Source: G041228335 sp964580905 (lineage in GTDB: Bacteria; Pseudomonadota; Alphaproteobacteria; Puniceispirillales; UBA1172). From it: a stretch of DNA of 64,000 nt. Position numbers and translations under genes: made by a program. The stretch is taken from assembly GCA_964580905.1 (NCBI GenBank), contig CAZOLR010000004.1, forward strand, positions 1 to 64,000, written 5' to 3'. A model generated the notes under the pieces. It had not been told where the DNA came from. It saw only the letters and a program-made list of their open reading frames with translations, and made no database searches. Position 1 is the stretch's first letter, and the number at the start of each line of letters is the position of its first letter. Shown in pieces: positions 1-9,150 of this stretch.

Positions 1-152
1 CCGGCCACCGTTGCCAGAACAGCGATGGTCATGCCGATAATGCCATACCATACCGCACGTTTGGCGCTTTCCTGGTTGGATAACCCGCCAAGAGAAAGAA
101 TGAAAAGAACAGTTGCCGAAATATAGGCGGCGGCCTGAATACCAAAAACCAT
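1..152 (-). CDS. pntB: NAD(P) transhydrogenase subunit beta, N-terminal fragment
   Basis: The reverse strand opens with ATG at 152 and reads MVFGIQAAAYISA followed by a hydrophobic stretch, the usual first membrane segment of PntB. About 50 codons lie inside the window; the rest runs off the left edge, so the NADP-binding domain cannot be seen. PntB forms, with PntA, the proton-translocating transhydrogenase of the inner membrane, which transfers hydride from NADH to NADP+. A GGAGGTG ribosome-binding site sits in the 15-bp gap behind pntA, so both are one transcript. The call rests on the N-terminal sequence and on its position after pntA. Confidence 0.85.
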   Translation of the reverse strand, partial: MVFGIQAAAYISATVLFILSLGGLSNQESAKRAVWYGIIGMTIAVLATVA

Positions 153-167
153 AACTACACCTCCGCC

Positions 168-1736
168 TTAAGATTTCTTGAACATCTGGAGCATGCGGCG
201 CGTCACCATAAACCCGCCCACAATATTGATCGTTGCAATCAGCACCGATATTGCCGCCAGCACCGTGATGATCGAGTTGCCTGTATCGAGCTGCAGCAAT
301 GCGCCGAGAATGATGATGCCTGAAATGGCGTTAGTGACCGCCATCAATGGTGTATGAAGCGAATGCGCAACACCCCAGATCACCTGGAAGCCGACAAATA
401 CCGCCAGCACGAAAACAATGAAATGCTGCATGAAATTGGCCGGAGCATAAACGCCGATCAGCGCCATCAGCAGACCTCCGAGCACCAGAAGACCCGTCTG
501 CTGGCGTCCCGCCTTTGCCATGGCCGCAGCTTCTTCGGCGGCGATCTCTTCAGGTGTTTTCTGCGGGGCCTTATCTGGTGTTTTTGAGGCAATAGCCTGC
601 ACTTTCGGTGGCGGAGGCGGGTAGGTGATCTCACCTTCAAAGGTTACCGTGGCGCCTCTGATGACGTCATCGTTCATATCATGAACAAGAGTGCCATCCT
701 TTTCCGGCGTAAGATCAGCCATCATATGCCTGATATTCGTCGCATAGAGCGTGGACGCCTGAGTGGCCATCCGGGAGGGGAAATCCGTATAGCCGATAAT
801 TGTCACTTCATTTTTCGTGACAATCTTCTCATCAGCAACCGTGAGTTTGCAGTTTCCGCCCTTCTCCGCCGCCAGATCAACGATGACCGAACCCGGTTTC
901 ATGGCCGCGACCATATCGGCTGTCCAGAGCTCCGGTGCTTCCCTGTTCGGGATCAGGGCGGTGGTGATGACGATATCAATCTCGGGTGCCTGCTCACGAA
1001 ACAGGGCGAGCTGCTTTTCACGGAATTCCGGGCTTGACGGAGCGGCATATCCACCTGAAGCCGCGCCATCCTGACTGTCTTCAAAATCAAGGAAAAGGAA
1101 CTCCGCGCCCATCGATTCAATCTGTTCGGCGACTTCGGGCCGGACATCAAAGGCGCGAACAATAGCCCCGAGAGACTGAGCCGTCCCGATGGCGGCAAGC
1201 CCGGCAACACCAGCACCGATCACAAGCACCTTGGCAGGCGGCACTTTACCCGCAGCCGTGACCTGCCCGGTGAAGAACCGTCCGAAATTGTTACCCGCCT
1301 CAATAACCGCACGGTAACCGGCAATATTAGCCATGGATGAAAGCGCATCCATTTTCTGGGCCCGGGAAATCCGCGGAACCATCTCCATGGCAACAACATT
1401 GACCCCCTGCTTGCCGGCCTGTTCAAGCGCAGGCTGGTCACCGGCAGGGTTGAAAAACCCGATAAGTGTCTGGCCCTTCTTCAGTGACTTGAGTTCCTGG
1501 GATGTGGGAGGGCGGACCTTGGCCACCACATCAACATTTGCGTAGAGTTCTTTTGCTGATTTTACGACCGTGACCCCAGCTTCGGCATAGGCATCATCCG
1601 AAAAACGTGCTTTTTCGCCCGCGCCTTTTTCAATAAAGCAGGTATGCCCCAGTTTCTGAAGCTGAAGCGCCGATTCAGGTGTCATAGCCACCCTTGCTTC
1701 GCCAGCCATAATTTCCTTGGGCGCACCTATCCGCAT
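168..1736 (-). CDS. pntA: NAD(P) transhydrogenase subunit alpha (single-chain form)
   Basis: 522-residue PntA, close to the E. coli length (about 510). It contains the NAD-binding domain I, with a Rossmann motif VLVIGAGVAGLAAIG near residue 170 and the alanine-dehydrogenase-like N-terminal half. A Pro- and Lys/Ala-rich linker follows near residues 375-410, then four hydrophobic helices from about 415 to 510. The alpha chain is therefore one protein, not split into PntAA and PntAB as in Rhodospirillum rubrum. The start ATG at 1736 has GGAG eight bases upstream. It lies downstream of the ABC1 kinase gene on the same strand and is followed by pntB after 15 bp. The role is NADPH supply at the inner membrane. 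Confidence 0.95.
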   Translation of the reverse strand: MRIGAPKEIMAGEARVAMTPESALQLQKLGHTCFIEKGAGEKARFSDDAYAEAGVTVVKSAKELYANVDVVAKVRPPTSQELKSLKKGQTLIGFFNPAGDQPALEQAGKQGVNVVAMEMVPRISRAQKMDALSSMANIAGYRAVIEAGNNFGRFFTGQVTAAGKVPPAKVLVIGAGVAGLAAIGTAQSLGAIVRAFDVRPEVAEQIESMGAEFLFLDFEDSQDGAASGGYAAPSSPEFREKQLALFREQAPEIDIVITTALIPNREAPELWTADMVAAMKPGSVIVDLAAEKGGNCKLTVADEKIVTKNEVTIIGYTDFPSRMATQASTLYATNIRHMMADLTPEKDGTLVHDMNDDVIRGATVTFEGEITYPPPPPKVQAIASKTPDKAPQKTPEEIAAEEAAAMAKAGRQQTGLLVLGGLLMALIGVYAPANFMQHFIVFVLAVFVGFQVIWGVAHSLHTPLMAVTNAISGIIILGALLQLDTGNSIITVLAAISVLIATINIVGGFMVTRRMLQMFKKS

Positions 1737-1752
1737 TGCATCACTCCGATAT

Positions 1753-1774
1753 AAAAACCCGGCGAAATCCGCCG
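1753..1774 (-). terminator. GC hairpin with U-run just before the pntA ribosome-binding site
   Basis: On the minus strand a 5-bp all-GC stem (CGGCG/CGCCG, loop GATTT) is followed two bases later by five T residues, and the GGAG site of pntA comes almost immediately after. It could be a weak intrinsic terminator for the ABC1 kinase transcript or an attenuator in front of pntA. The stem is short, so this is uncertain. Confidence 0.4.
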
Positions 1775-1793
1775 CTGAGTTTCAAAATTAGTC

Positions 1794-3161
1794 TTAAAGC
1801 CGCCCATGGGAATAGACAGCTTCAGGAATCCCGCACAAAGATGCCGCATCATGCTGGCGTTTAGCAAGGTCTTTTACGTCAAATGCGTCAATTAAACCCT
1901 CAAAAAGCTGGTGCCAGTTAACCTCGGCCTTAAGATGCATAAAGACTGAACCCAGCCCGATCGCGGCCCGGTCCATGAGAACGAATTCCCGGGGCGGTTG
2001 TACGCCGCCGATCCGTTTCAGCTCTTCATAGACTTTCATGGCGACTTCACGTCCCTGATTTCCTGTCCGCATCTCCTGTATTGGTCTTGCCCTGTCCTCA
2101 AGAAGAGGCGTGTAGATAAATCTTGCCCAGATGTTGAGAATATCGATGGCTTCCCGGTCAAGACCTGCAAACCCCCATTTCTCATACGCATGCACCGCCA
2201 GATCATCGTTCCCGTCCCTGAGGGCATGATATAGATCAATCACCCCGGCAACAAAATCCGGACGGAACAGCCTGATGCATCCATAGTCAAGCAGGTTGAC
2301 TGACCGGTCCGGTGCAATCGTGTAATTTCCCGGATGCGGATCGCCATGGATCACGCCGTAGTAATAAAACGGCACATACCATGTCCGGAACATATTGATG
2401 GCAACGGCGTTGCGTTCATCCTGATCTTCGGTGGCGGCAATATAATCTTTCAGCTTCTGGCCTTCGACCCAGGTCATGGTCAGAAGACGATCGGAAGAGA
2501 GCTCCGGCAGAGGTTCAGGCACATTAGCCCCGGCCTCACCTTCAAGCATCAGACGGTAAAGCCTCATATTCGCGGCTTCACGCCGGTAATCAAGCTCTTC
2601 TTCGAGACGCTCGGCAAGTTCGGCATGGATCTCGCTGGTTGAAATTGCCTTATCGTAGCGCTCGTAAAGGGAAAAGATCAGCTTGAGCTGGCGCAGATCA
2701 GCTTCGACGGCAGAACGCATATCAGGATATTGCAGCTTGCAGGCATAGGCCTGGCCGTCATGCCCGGTGGCACGATGCACCTGGCCGAGGGAAGCTGCGG
2801 CAGCGGCCTGTTTTTCAAATGCGGCAAATCTGGACTGCCAGTCTGACCCCAGTTCAGTCGCCATCCGCCGTTTCACAAACAGCCATCCCATCGAAGGGGC
2901 ATCGGTCTGCAGATTTGCGAGTTCTTCTGCATATTCCCGGGGCAGGGCTTCGGGGATGGTGGCAAGGATCTGGGCGACTTTCATCAGCGGGCCCTTCAGC
3001 CCGCCCAGCGCATCCCGCAATTCGGTTGCGTGATTTTCCCGGTCAACCTTGATCCCGAGATATCTCTCACCAGCGAGTTTCATCGCCAGATTGCCCATGG
3101 TTCCCGTCACCTTGGCGTAGCGGCGTATCCTGCCGCCCATGCCTGATTTATCGTCGCTCAT
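1794..3161 (-). CDS. ABC1/UbiB-family atypical kinase
   Basis: 455-residue member of the ABC1/ADCK/UbiB protein-kinase-like family. Seen: the Ala-rich nucleotide loop AAAAASLGQVHRA (about residues 118-131), the conserved Lys in CKLQYP (142), and the catalytic segment HGDPHPGN (272-279) followed by LLDYG. The N-terminal family motif KxGQ reads KVAQ here (61-64). In UbiB proteins this class supports ubiquinone biosynthesis by ATPase activity in the membrane-associated complex. This protein lacks two obvious C-terminal membrane helices, so it is an AarF/ABC1 relative rather than a classic UbiB. The start codon abuts the stop of the upstream peptidase gene with no gap, indicating coupled translation. 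Confidence 0.85.
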   Translation of the reverse strand: MSDDKSGMGGRIRRYAKVTGTMGNLAMKLAGERYLGIKVDRENHATELRDALGGLKGPLMKVAQILATIPEALPREYAEELANLQTDAPSMGWLFVKRRMATELGSDWQSRFAAFEKQAAAAASLGQVHRATGHDGQAYACKLQYPDMRSAVEADLRQLKLIFSLYERYDKAISTSEIHAELAERLEEELDYRREAANMRLYRLMLEGEAGANVPEPLPELSSDRLLTMTWVEGQKLKDYIAATEDQDERNAVAINMFRTWYVPFYYYGVIHGDPHPGNYTIAPDRSVNLLDYGCIRLFRPDFVAGVIDLYHALRDGNDDLAVHAYEKWGFAGLDREAIDILNIWARFIYTPLLEDRARPIQEMRTGNQGREVAMKVYEELKRIGGVQPPREFVLMDRAAIGLGSVFMHLKAEVNWHQLFEGLIDAFDVKDLAKRQHDAASLCGIPEAVYSHGRL

Positions 3162-4967
3162 TTATGCCTCCCCGATACCGTCGGTGGCGAGATCATCGGC
3201 CAGCTGATCGATCATCCCTGCCAGCATATCAAGTCCCAGTGACCAGAAGGTTTCCTGACGCGCATCAAGACCAAAGGGGGCAAGCGCGGCGTCATGGCGG
3301 TCCGTCCCCCCGCCACGAAGGAGATCAAGATACCCCGATACAAACTGAGCCTTTGCGGCATCGGTCCCCGCGCTCTGATAAACCTGCCATAACGCGTTCA
3401 CCAGACAATCCCCGAAAGCATAGGCATAGACATAGAAAGGAACATGGACAAAATGGGGAATGAACCCCCAGATCGGCCGGTAGGTCTCATCAATCGTGAT
3501 GGCCGGGCCGAGGGCTGTTGCCTGGGTTTCCATCCAGATATCTGAAATCTGATCGGGGGTCAGCTCACCCTCACGCCGTTGGTCATGAAGACGGGTTTCA
3601 AAATTGTGAAATCCGATCTGGCGGACCACCGTATTCAGCATATCCTCGATCTTGCCCGCCAGAAGAGCACGCCGCTGAACCGGATCTTCCGCTGTATCAA
3701 TCAGCTTTTGGAAAACAAGCATTTCCCCGAAGACAGATGCCGTCTCCGCCAGCGTCAGCGGCGTTGAACACATCAGATGGCCTTTCGGGGCCGCCAGCAC
3801 CTGATGCACGCCATGCCCGAGCTCATGGGCCAGCGTCATCACATCACGCACCTGACCGCTGTAGTTCATCAGAATATAGGGATGGGCCGAGGGCACGGTG
3901 GGATGGCTGAACGCCCCGGATGCCTTGCCGGGCCGCTGCGGGGCATCAATCCAGTTCCGCTCAAAGAACCAGGAGGCAACTTCTGCCATGCCCGGATCGA
4001 ACTCGCCAAAGGCTTCAAGTATTATTGATCTGGCCCGGTCCCATGAAAATTCCCGTGTATCCTCACCCGGAACAGGAGCGTTGCGATCCCACCAGGGCAG
4101 TTTATCCACGCCCATCCAGCCTGCTTTTAGCCTGTAGTAGCGATGGGTCAGGTCAGGCATGCGATCCGTGACGGTGCGGGCAAGCGCATCGACAACATCA
4201 TCTTCAACATCATTGGCGAGATTGCGTGATGAAACAGGGCGCGGGAAATTGCGCCACTTGTCATCAACACTTTTTTCCTTGGCAATCGTGTTCAGTATCA
4301 GAGCCATCAACCTCTTGTTCTGATCAAGAATGCCCGACCGGCTCAGCCCTGCTTCGCGCCGCACAGCAGGATCAGGATCGGTCATCATGTCAAGGATTTC
4401 AGCTTCGCTGACATCTCTTCCTCCGACAGGGAAACGAAGCCCGGCGGCGGTTTCGTCAAACAGCCTGATCCAGGCCGCTCTTCCCGATGGCTGGCGTTCC
4501 AAAAGAAGGGTTTCCATTTCATTTGACAGCTGATGCGGTCGGAAAGCACGCACCTGACGAAGCCAGGGTTTCCACTCCCTTAAGCGAAGACTTTCCGCAT
4601 AAATCTGCTCCATCCGGTCATCCCCGATGCCCGCAAGCTCAAGCTCGACAAAGACAAGTTTTGCGCTGATTTCACTTTCAGTCTCGCGCATCATCTGCGC
4701 CTTCTGGCCCACAGCAGGATCCGTCATATCCGCGGCAAAGGCGAGATCGGCAAAACTTGTCATCCGTCCAAGCTTCTCGGAAATGGCTTCATAAGCGCTG
4801 ATCACGTCTGCAAGCTCATCACCTGAAGCTTGGTGCAATCTGCCTGTCCATCTGGCGGCAAGCTCTTCGGCGTCTTTCTTTGCAGCATTACGATCGCGCT
4901 CAAGTTCCGGCGCGTCCGGGGAAGTATAGAGATCATCCAGTGACCAATGGGGAAGACTGTCAGGCAT
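3162..4967 (-). CDS. pepF: M3-family oligoendopeptidase (PepF type)
   Basis: About 601 residues, the normal length for M3B oligoendopeptidase F. The zinc motif HELGH is at about residues 381-385 of the chosen protein, with the downstream Glu of the third zinc ligand in LAETASVFGE. There is no signal peptide, so it probably acts in the cytoplasm on short peptides. The ATG at 4967 is preferred; a GTG three codons upstream (4976) is also open, and neither has a clear Shine-Dalgarno site. It is the first gene of a minus-strand unit with the ABC1 kinase and pntAB; the functional link is not obvious. Confidence 0.9.
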   Translation of the reverse strand: MPDSLPHWSLDDLYTSPDAPELERDRNAAKKDAEELAARWTGRLHQASGDELADVISAYEAISEKLGRMTSFADLAFAADMTDPAVGQKAQMMRETESEISAKLVFVELELAGIGDDRMEQIYAESLRLREWKPWLRQVRAFRPHQLSNEMETLLLERQPSGRAAWIRLFDETAAGLRFPVGGRDVSEAEILDMMTDPDPAVRREAGLSRSGILDQNKRLMALILNTIAKEKSVDDKWRNFPRPVSSRNLANDVEDDVVDALARTVTDRMPDLTHRYYRLKAGWMGVDKLPWWDRNAPVPGEDTREFSWDRARSIILEAFGEFDPGMAEVASWFFERNWIDAPQRPGKASGAFSHPTVPSAHPYILMNYSGQVRDVMTLAHELGHGVHQVLAAPKGHLMCSTPLTLAETASVFGEMLVFQKLIDTAEDPVQRRALLAGKIEDMLNTVVRQIGFHNFETRLHDQRREGELTPDQISDIWMETQATALGPAITIDETYRPIWGFIPHFVHVPFYVYAYAFGDCLVNALWQVYQSAGTDAAKAQFVSGYLDLLRGGGTDRHDAALAPFGLDARQETFWSLGLDMLAGMIDQLADDLATDGIGEA

Positions 4968-5128
4968 GGCGTACACATTGATTAGAGGTTCTATTGAGAT
5001 ATAAGGTCAATGCCGGATAAAGCAATATCGGAATAAAGCTCAACACTGATTTTCAATCGGGCAAATTTGGGGCTCAAGTCTTGCCAGCCTGTTTACTTTC
5101 ATTCTTAATAAAGAAAAAAGGGCATGCC

Positions 5129-6910
5129 ATGAGCGCTGGAAAAACACCTGATATCGCACCTGAAGACAGGTCCCTGCCCGGCCTGTTCTTCCGCATATCG
5201 TCTCAGATGAAATCCCGTAAATTCATCTGGAACAGGCATAACAGCGGCTGGATCGGGATCAGTTACAGCGAAGTGGCCAAAGAGGTGAAAAACATAGCCT
5301 CCGGCCTTCTTGCCCGCGGGGTCAACCCGGGCGACCGTGTCATCATCAATTCAGAAAACAGACTTGAATGGGTTATCGCTGACCTTGCCATCATGTCCAT
5401 CGGGGCGGTGACGGTTCCGGCCTATACCAGCAATACGACAGATGATCATCTGCACCTGCTCAATGACAGTGAAGCGGTAGCGATTATCTGTTCGACACGA
5501 AAATTGGCCACCGCCGCAGAAGCGGCCGCTGAAAAAGCCCCTTCCTGCCGGCTTCTTATTCTGATCGAAAACTCGAAGACCATCCACCAGCCCGCCGGTC
5601 TTGCCATTATTTCCTGGGAAAATCTCAGTGCCGATGGCCGCCGCTACCCGGCGGATATAGATGCCATGGTCTCAACACTGGATACGGAAAACCTGGCCTG
5701 TATCATCTACACTTCCGGCAGTGATGATCATCCCAAAGGGGTTATGCTCAGCCATCGGTCCATCCTCAGCAATATCACCGCGGCACGGGAAAGGTATCCC
5801 ATGGTCAGGGAAGGCCGGGAGGTTTTTCTCTCCCTCCTGCCGCTCAGCCACGCCTATGAACACACGATCGGGCTTTACTTTGCTATCCTTGTGGCGGCGG
5901 AAATCTACCACCTGCCCACACCTGAGCATATCGCCCAGACATTGCTTGAAACACGGCCAACCATGATGACCGCTGTGCCGAGATTGTGCGAACTGCTCCA
6001 TGACCGTATCCGAAGCGGCGCCAAGGGCCGGGGCAGGCTTGCCGAAAAACTGCTTACCCTGACACTTCGTCTTGGCCGGAAAAAAGAACAGAAAGACCAG
6101 CTTTCCCTCAGTGAGAAACTTCTTGACCACATATTGACGGTTCTTGTTCGTCGCGCGGTCGCCCGCCAGCTTGGCGGCAGACTCAGGATTATCGTATCCG
6201 GAGGCGCTGCTCTCTCGCCGGCGGTGGGTCGGTTTTTTCTTGCCCTCGGCATAAGGCTTGTTCAGGGATACGGGCAGACCGAAGCCTCACCGGTCATCAG
6301 CTCAAACGGGACGGATGATATCCGTATCCAGAGCGTTGGCCGTCCGCTTCACGGCGTTGAGGTCAGTCTGGGCAAATCCGGGGAGCTCTTAGTCAGGGGG
6401 CCGCTCGTCATGAAAGGATACTGGCGCCAACCCCAGGAAACATCGAGAGTGCTTAAGGATGGCTGGCTTCATACCGGTGATATCGCTGAAATAGATGATG
6501 ATGGCTTTATCACTATTACCGGCCGCAAGAAGGATATCATTGTCAATTCCGGCGGTGAGAACGTCTCGCCGGGGCGGGTGGAAAGCCGTCTTCTTGCCCA
6601 GCCGAATATAGAACAGGCGATGGTGTTCGGTGATCGCAGGCCCTGGCTTGTCGCGGTGATTGTCCCAAGCCAGCTCTGCCTTGAGAGGGCCGCAAACAAA
6701 CCCGACAAGATCACCAAATACATACAGAGCGATATCGATACGGCCAATTCCCGTCTTGCCGCAAGCGAGCGCGTGCGCCGGTTTCTGATCGACCGGGAGG
6801 GTTTTACGGTCAGCAACAAGAGGCTGACACCAACATTAAAACCCAAACGCCATATCATCTGGCGTGATTTTGAAGACAAGCTCAACAGACTTTATTCACG
6901 CCAGGCATGA
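5129..6910 (+). CDS. AMP-forming acyl-CoA synthetase (long-chain type)
   Basis: 593-residue adenylate-forming enzyme. Visible signatures are GYGQTEASPV (A5), LHTGDIAEIDDDGF (A7) and GRKKDIIVNSGGENVSP (A8), with a Lys near the end in the A10 position. The phosphate-binding A3 loop reads YTSGSDDHPKGV instead of the usual YTSGTTGxPKGV, which is unusual. It resembles the FACL/AMP-dependent long-chain fatty-acid ligases, which make acyl-CoA via acyl-AMP; the substrate is not readable. ATG at 5129 is chosen because AAAAAAGGG lies just upstream, rather than the TTG at 5081. The gene is divergent from the pepF unit across about 160 bp. Confidence 0.88.
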   Translation: MSAGKTPDIAPEDRSLPGLFFRISSQMKSRKFIWNRHNSGWIGISYSEVAKEVKNIASGLLARGVNPGDRVIINSENRLEWVIADLAIMSIGAVTVPAYTSNTTDDHLHLLNDSEAVAIICSTRKLATAAEAAAEKAPSCRLLILIENSKTIHQPAGLAIISWENLSADGRRYPADIDAMVSTLDTENLACIIYTSGSDDHPKGVMLSHRSILSNITAARERYPMVREGREVFLSLLPLSHAYEHTIGLYFAILVAAEIYHLPTPEHIAQTLLETRPTMMTAVPRLCELLHDRIRSGAKGRGRLAEKLLTLTLRLGRKKEQKDQLSLSEKLLDHILTVLVRRAVARQLGGRLRIIVSGGAALSPAVGRFFLALGIRLVQGYGQTEASPVISSNGTDDIRIQSVGRPLHGVEVSLGKSGELLVRGPLVMKGYWRQPQETSRVLKDGWLHTGDIAEIDDDGFITITGRKKDIIVNSGGENVSPGRVESRLLAQPNIEQAMVFGDRRPWLVAVIVPSQLCLERAANKPDKITKYIQSDIDTANSRLAASERVRRFLIDREGFTVSNKRLTPTLKPKRHIIWRDFEDKLNRLYSRQA

Positions 6911-6976
6911 AATTCTTCTTGCCGGATGAACGCATTTGGGATCACTCTTGCGTGATGTAAATCTGGGGAGGGAAGC

Positions 6977-7930
6977 ATGCGTATCGGATTTATTGGTCTT
7001 GGAAATGTTGGCGGCAAACTGGCGGGGAGTCTTATCCGGAACGGGCTTGATGTGACGGTACGTGATCTTGACAAAGAGGTTGCGGCCCCGTTGCTTGAAA
7101 AAGGCGCAGGCTGGGCAGAAAGCCCCAAAGAAATGGCCGAAAACTGCGATATGATCATCACCTGCCTGCCCTCGCCTGCGGCCTGTGCCAAAGTCATGGA
7201 GGATGAAGACGGGATCCTGGCCGGACTTGCCCCGGGCAAGATCTGGGCTGAGATGAGCACCACCGACGAAGCTGAAGTCCGGCGCCTCGGGGCGCGTGTT
7301 GCGGAAAAGGGCGCCGCCGCCGTCGACTGCCCTGTTTCGGGAGGGTGCCACCGTGCGGCAACGGGAAATATCTCTATTTTTGCGGGCTGTGAGCGGGAGG
7401 TTTTTGAACGTATCCTGCCTGTTCTCACCACGATGGGGCGACGCATCCTTCATACAGGACCGCTGGGTTCAGCCTCCATTCTCAAGGTGATGACAAATTA
7501 CCTCGCCACCGCCAATCTGATCACCTGCGCGGAAGCATTGGTGACGATGAAAGCCGCGGGGATGGACCTCAACACAACCTTTGAGGCGATCCGGATTTCA
7601 TCCGGCAATTCCTTTGTGCATGAAACAGAAAGCCAGGTCATTCTGAACGGCAGCCGCGATATCAACTTCACCATGGATCTGGTGCTCAAGGATATCGGCC
7701 TCTTTCAGGAAATTGCCGAAAGATCCCATGTGCCGCTGGATGTCTCGCCGCTCCTGATTGAGATCTTCAAGGATGGTATGGCAAAATATGGCGCAAGAGA
7801 ATGGTCGCCGAATATCATCCGCCGGCTTGAAGACGCAACCGGGCTCGATATCACCGCCCCCGGTTTCCCCGATGAGATTGTCGATGATGAACCGGAAGAA
7901 CCGGGATATGAGGTTACCGCTCTGCGCTAG
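6977..7930 (+). CDS. 3-hydroxyisobutyrate dehydrogenase-family NAD(P)-dependent oxidoreductase
   Basis: 317 residues of the beta-hydroxyacid dehydrogenase family. Seen: the N-terminal dinucleotide motif GFIGLGNVGGKLAG, the substrate-site motif DCPVSGGCHRAATGN around residue 115, and the catalytic Lys in GSASILKVMTNY near residue 170. The family oxidises 3-hydroxyisobutyrate, tartronate semialdehyde precursors or similar acids. With mmsA and methylmalonyl-CoA mutase elsewhere in the window, valine catabolism is plausible, but the true substrate cannot be read. The Cys after SGG and a C-terminal extension rich in Asp/Glu are minor oddities. A strong GGGGAGGGAAGC site precedes the ATG. Confidence 0.85.
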   Translation: MRIGFIGLGNVGGKLAGSLIRNGLDVTVRDLDKEVAAPLLEKGAGWAESPKEMAENCDMIITCLPSPAACAKVMEDEDGILAGLAPGKIWAEMSTTDEAEVRRLGARVAEKGAAAVDCPVSGGCHRAATGNISIFAGCEREVFERILPVLTTMGRRILHTGPLGSASILKVMTNYLATANLITCAEALVTMKAAGMDLNTTFEAIRISSGNSFVHETESQVILNGSRDINFTMDLVLKDIGLFQEIAERSHVPLDVSPLLIEIFKDGMAKYGAREWSPNIIRRLEDATGLDITAPGFPDEIVDDEPEEPGYEVTALR

Positions 7931-8048
7931 CAGAACCGGAAAGCAAATCCGGCCTCATCGCGGTCAGGGGCAGATGATTACGGCTGACGACATTGCCGTG
8001 AAATCATGCCTCAACAAGTGCAAACGAATATGGTATCACGTGGTGTGT

Positions 8049-8125
8049 GGTCCCGTAGCTCATCAGGATAGAGCGTGAGATTCCTAATCTCAAGGTAGCA
8101 GGTTCGAGTCCTGCCGGGATCACCA
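8049..8125 (+). tRNA. tRNA-Arg (anticodon CCT)
   Basis: A 77-nt cloverleaf can be drawn. The acceptor stem is GGTCCCG/CGGGATC; the D stem GCTC/GAGC; the anticodon stem TGAGA/TCTCA with loop TTCCTAA, giving anticodon CCT (reads AGG); and the T stem GCAGG/CCTGC with loop TTCGAGT. Discriminator A and an encoded CCA follow. It stands alone between the dehydrogenase gene and glpR. Confidence 0.97.
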
Positions 8126-8225
8126 CCCCAACTGCAGAGGTGGGGAATTACACATGGGACGTCGTGGATTTTCCACCCGTTTAGCAGCTGAATGTCCGGT
8201 TAATATTCTCAGAGAAGACAAACCG

Positions 8226-8255
8226 TTGGTAAATTAAATGTAAGTTAATTTACAT
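8226..8255 (+). promoter_or_regulatory. Probable GlpR/DeoR operator and promoter upstream of the regulator gene
   Basis: An inverted repeat ATGTAA-N6-TTACAT occupies 8238-8255. It overlaps a possible promoter with a -35-like TTGGTA at 8226 and a -10-like region about 17 bp later, just before the regulator start. The same TGTAA-N6-TTACA core recurs in front of the ugpC operon, suggesting autoregulation by the DeoR-family protein encoded here. The promoter elements themselves are weak matches. Confidence 0.6.
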
Positions 8256-8272
8256 CAAGATCATCCAAGGCT

Positions 8273-9085
8273 ATGATGGATTCATTATTAATGGAGATAT
8301 ACGCCTTGATTGAGAATGGACACTCGAATCTGAATATGCGCCAGCAGGAAATTCTGAAACTTGTCCGTGAGATGGGCTATGTCTCCATTGACCAGCTTGC
8401 CGAGAAATTCGGTGTATCGCAGCAAACTGTTCGGCGGGATATCATTTTTCTCAATGATCAGCAGCTCGTTCAGCGCCATCATGGCGGCGCAGCCTTACCC
8501 CCCGGCAAAGATCGGCTGGCCTACCCCAGCCGCAAGGGGCAGAATTCTGAGGCAAAAGAGGCCATTGGCCGGATGATCGCGGCACAAATACCCAATGGCG
8601 CATCTGTCTTCATTGACATCGGGACGACCATGGCCGCAGTGGCCGAATCTCTCTCCGGACATCAGAACCTGAAGATAATCACAAACCACATTGATGTTGT
8701 GTATACTCTTTGCGAGAAGACAGATTTTGAAATTATCTTAACCGGTGGTCTGGTACGTAATCGTGACCGGGCAATCTGGGACGAATCAACAGCTGAATTT
8801 CTGCGCCGATTCCGTGTCGGGTTTGGTATTTTCGGAGTTGGGTCACTGACCGACGATGGGCAGTTACTGGATTATCATTACCGGGATGCCCAGGCATCTC
8901 GTGCCGCCATGGAAATTTCCCGCGTAAAATTCGCTGGCTTTGACCATTCGAAGATGAATGCGAATGCTCTAATGCCTTTTGCCCATGTGTCTGAACTTGA
9001 TGGTATTTTTACTGACAAACCTCTCCCACCTGATCTTTCGCGACTGATAAAGGGCAATGGTGTTGAATTATTTTTCAACGATTGA
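8273..9085 (+). CDS. glpR: DeoR-family transcriptional repressor, GlpR-like
   Basis: 270-residue DeoR/GlpR-type regulator. The N-terminal winged helix-turn-helix (about residues 23-78) shows the family signature with YVSIDQLAEKFGVSQQTVRRDI and RHHGGAALP. A sugar-phosphate-sensing domain with TTMAAVAESL and ILTGGLVRNRD follows. DeoR-family repressors respond to phosphorylated sugars or glycerol-3-phosphate; the glycerol-3-phosphate transporter and glpD directly downstream make GlpR the best guess. The ATG at 8273 has AAGG a few bases upstream; alternatives are 8276, 8291 and 8336. The N-terminus preceding MRQQEIL is longer than in E. coli GlpR. Confidence 0.85.
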   Translation: MMDSLLMEIYALIENGHSNLNMRQQEILKLVREMGYVSIDQLAEKFGVSQQTVRRDIIFLNDQQLVQRHHGGAALPPGKDRLAYPSRKGQNSEAKEAIGRMIAAQIPNGASVFIDIGTTMAAVAESLSGHQNLKIITNHIDVVYTLCEKTDFEIILTGGLVRNRDRAIWDESTAEFLRRFRVGFGIFGVGSLTDDGQLLDYHYRDAQASRAAMEISRVKFAGFDHSKMNANALMPFAHVSELDGIFTDKPLPPDLSRLIKGNGVELFFND

Positions 9086-9150
9086 CCCTGCACATGAAAC
9101 GACAGCGGCTTCTTTAATTTCCAGATTTCATTTTATCTTGAATTGCTCAC

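Noticed and set aside
8126..8145. Terminator after tRNA-Arg
   Set aside because: CCCCA/TGGGG can pair, but no T-run follows and the stem is only five base pairs.
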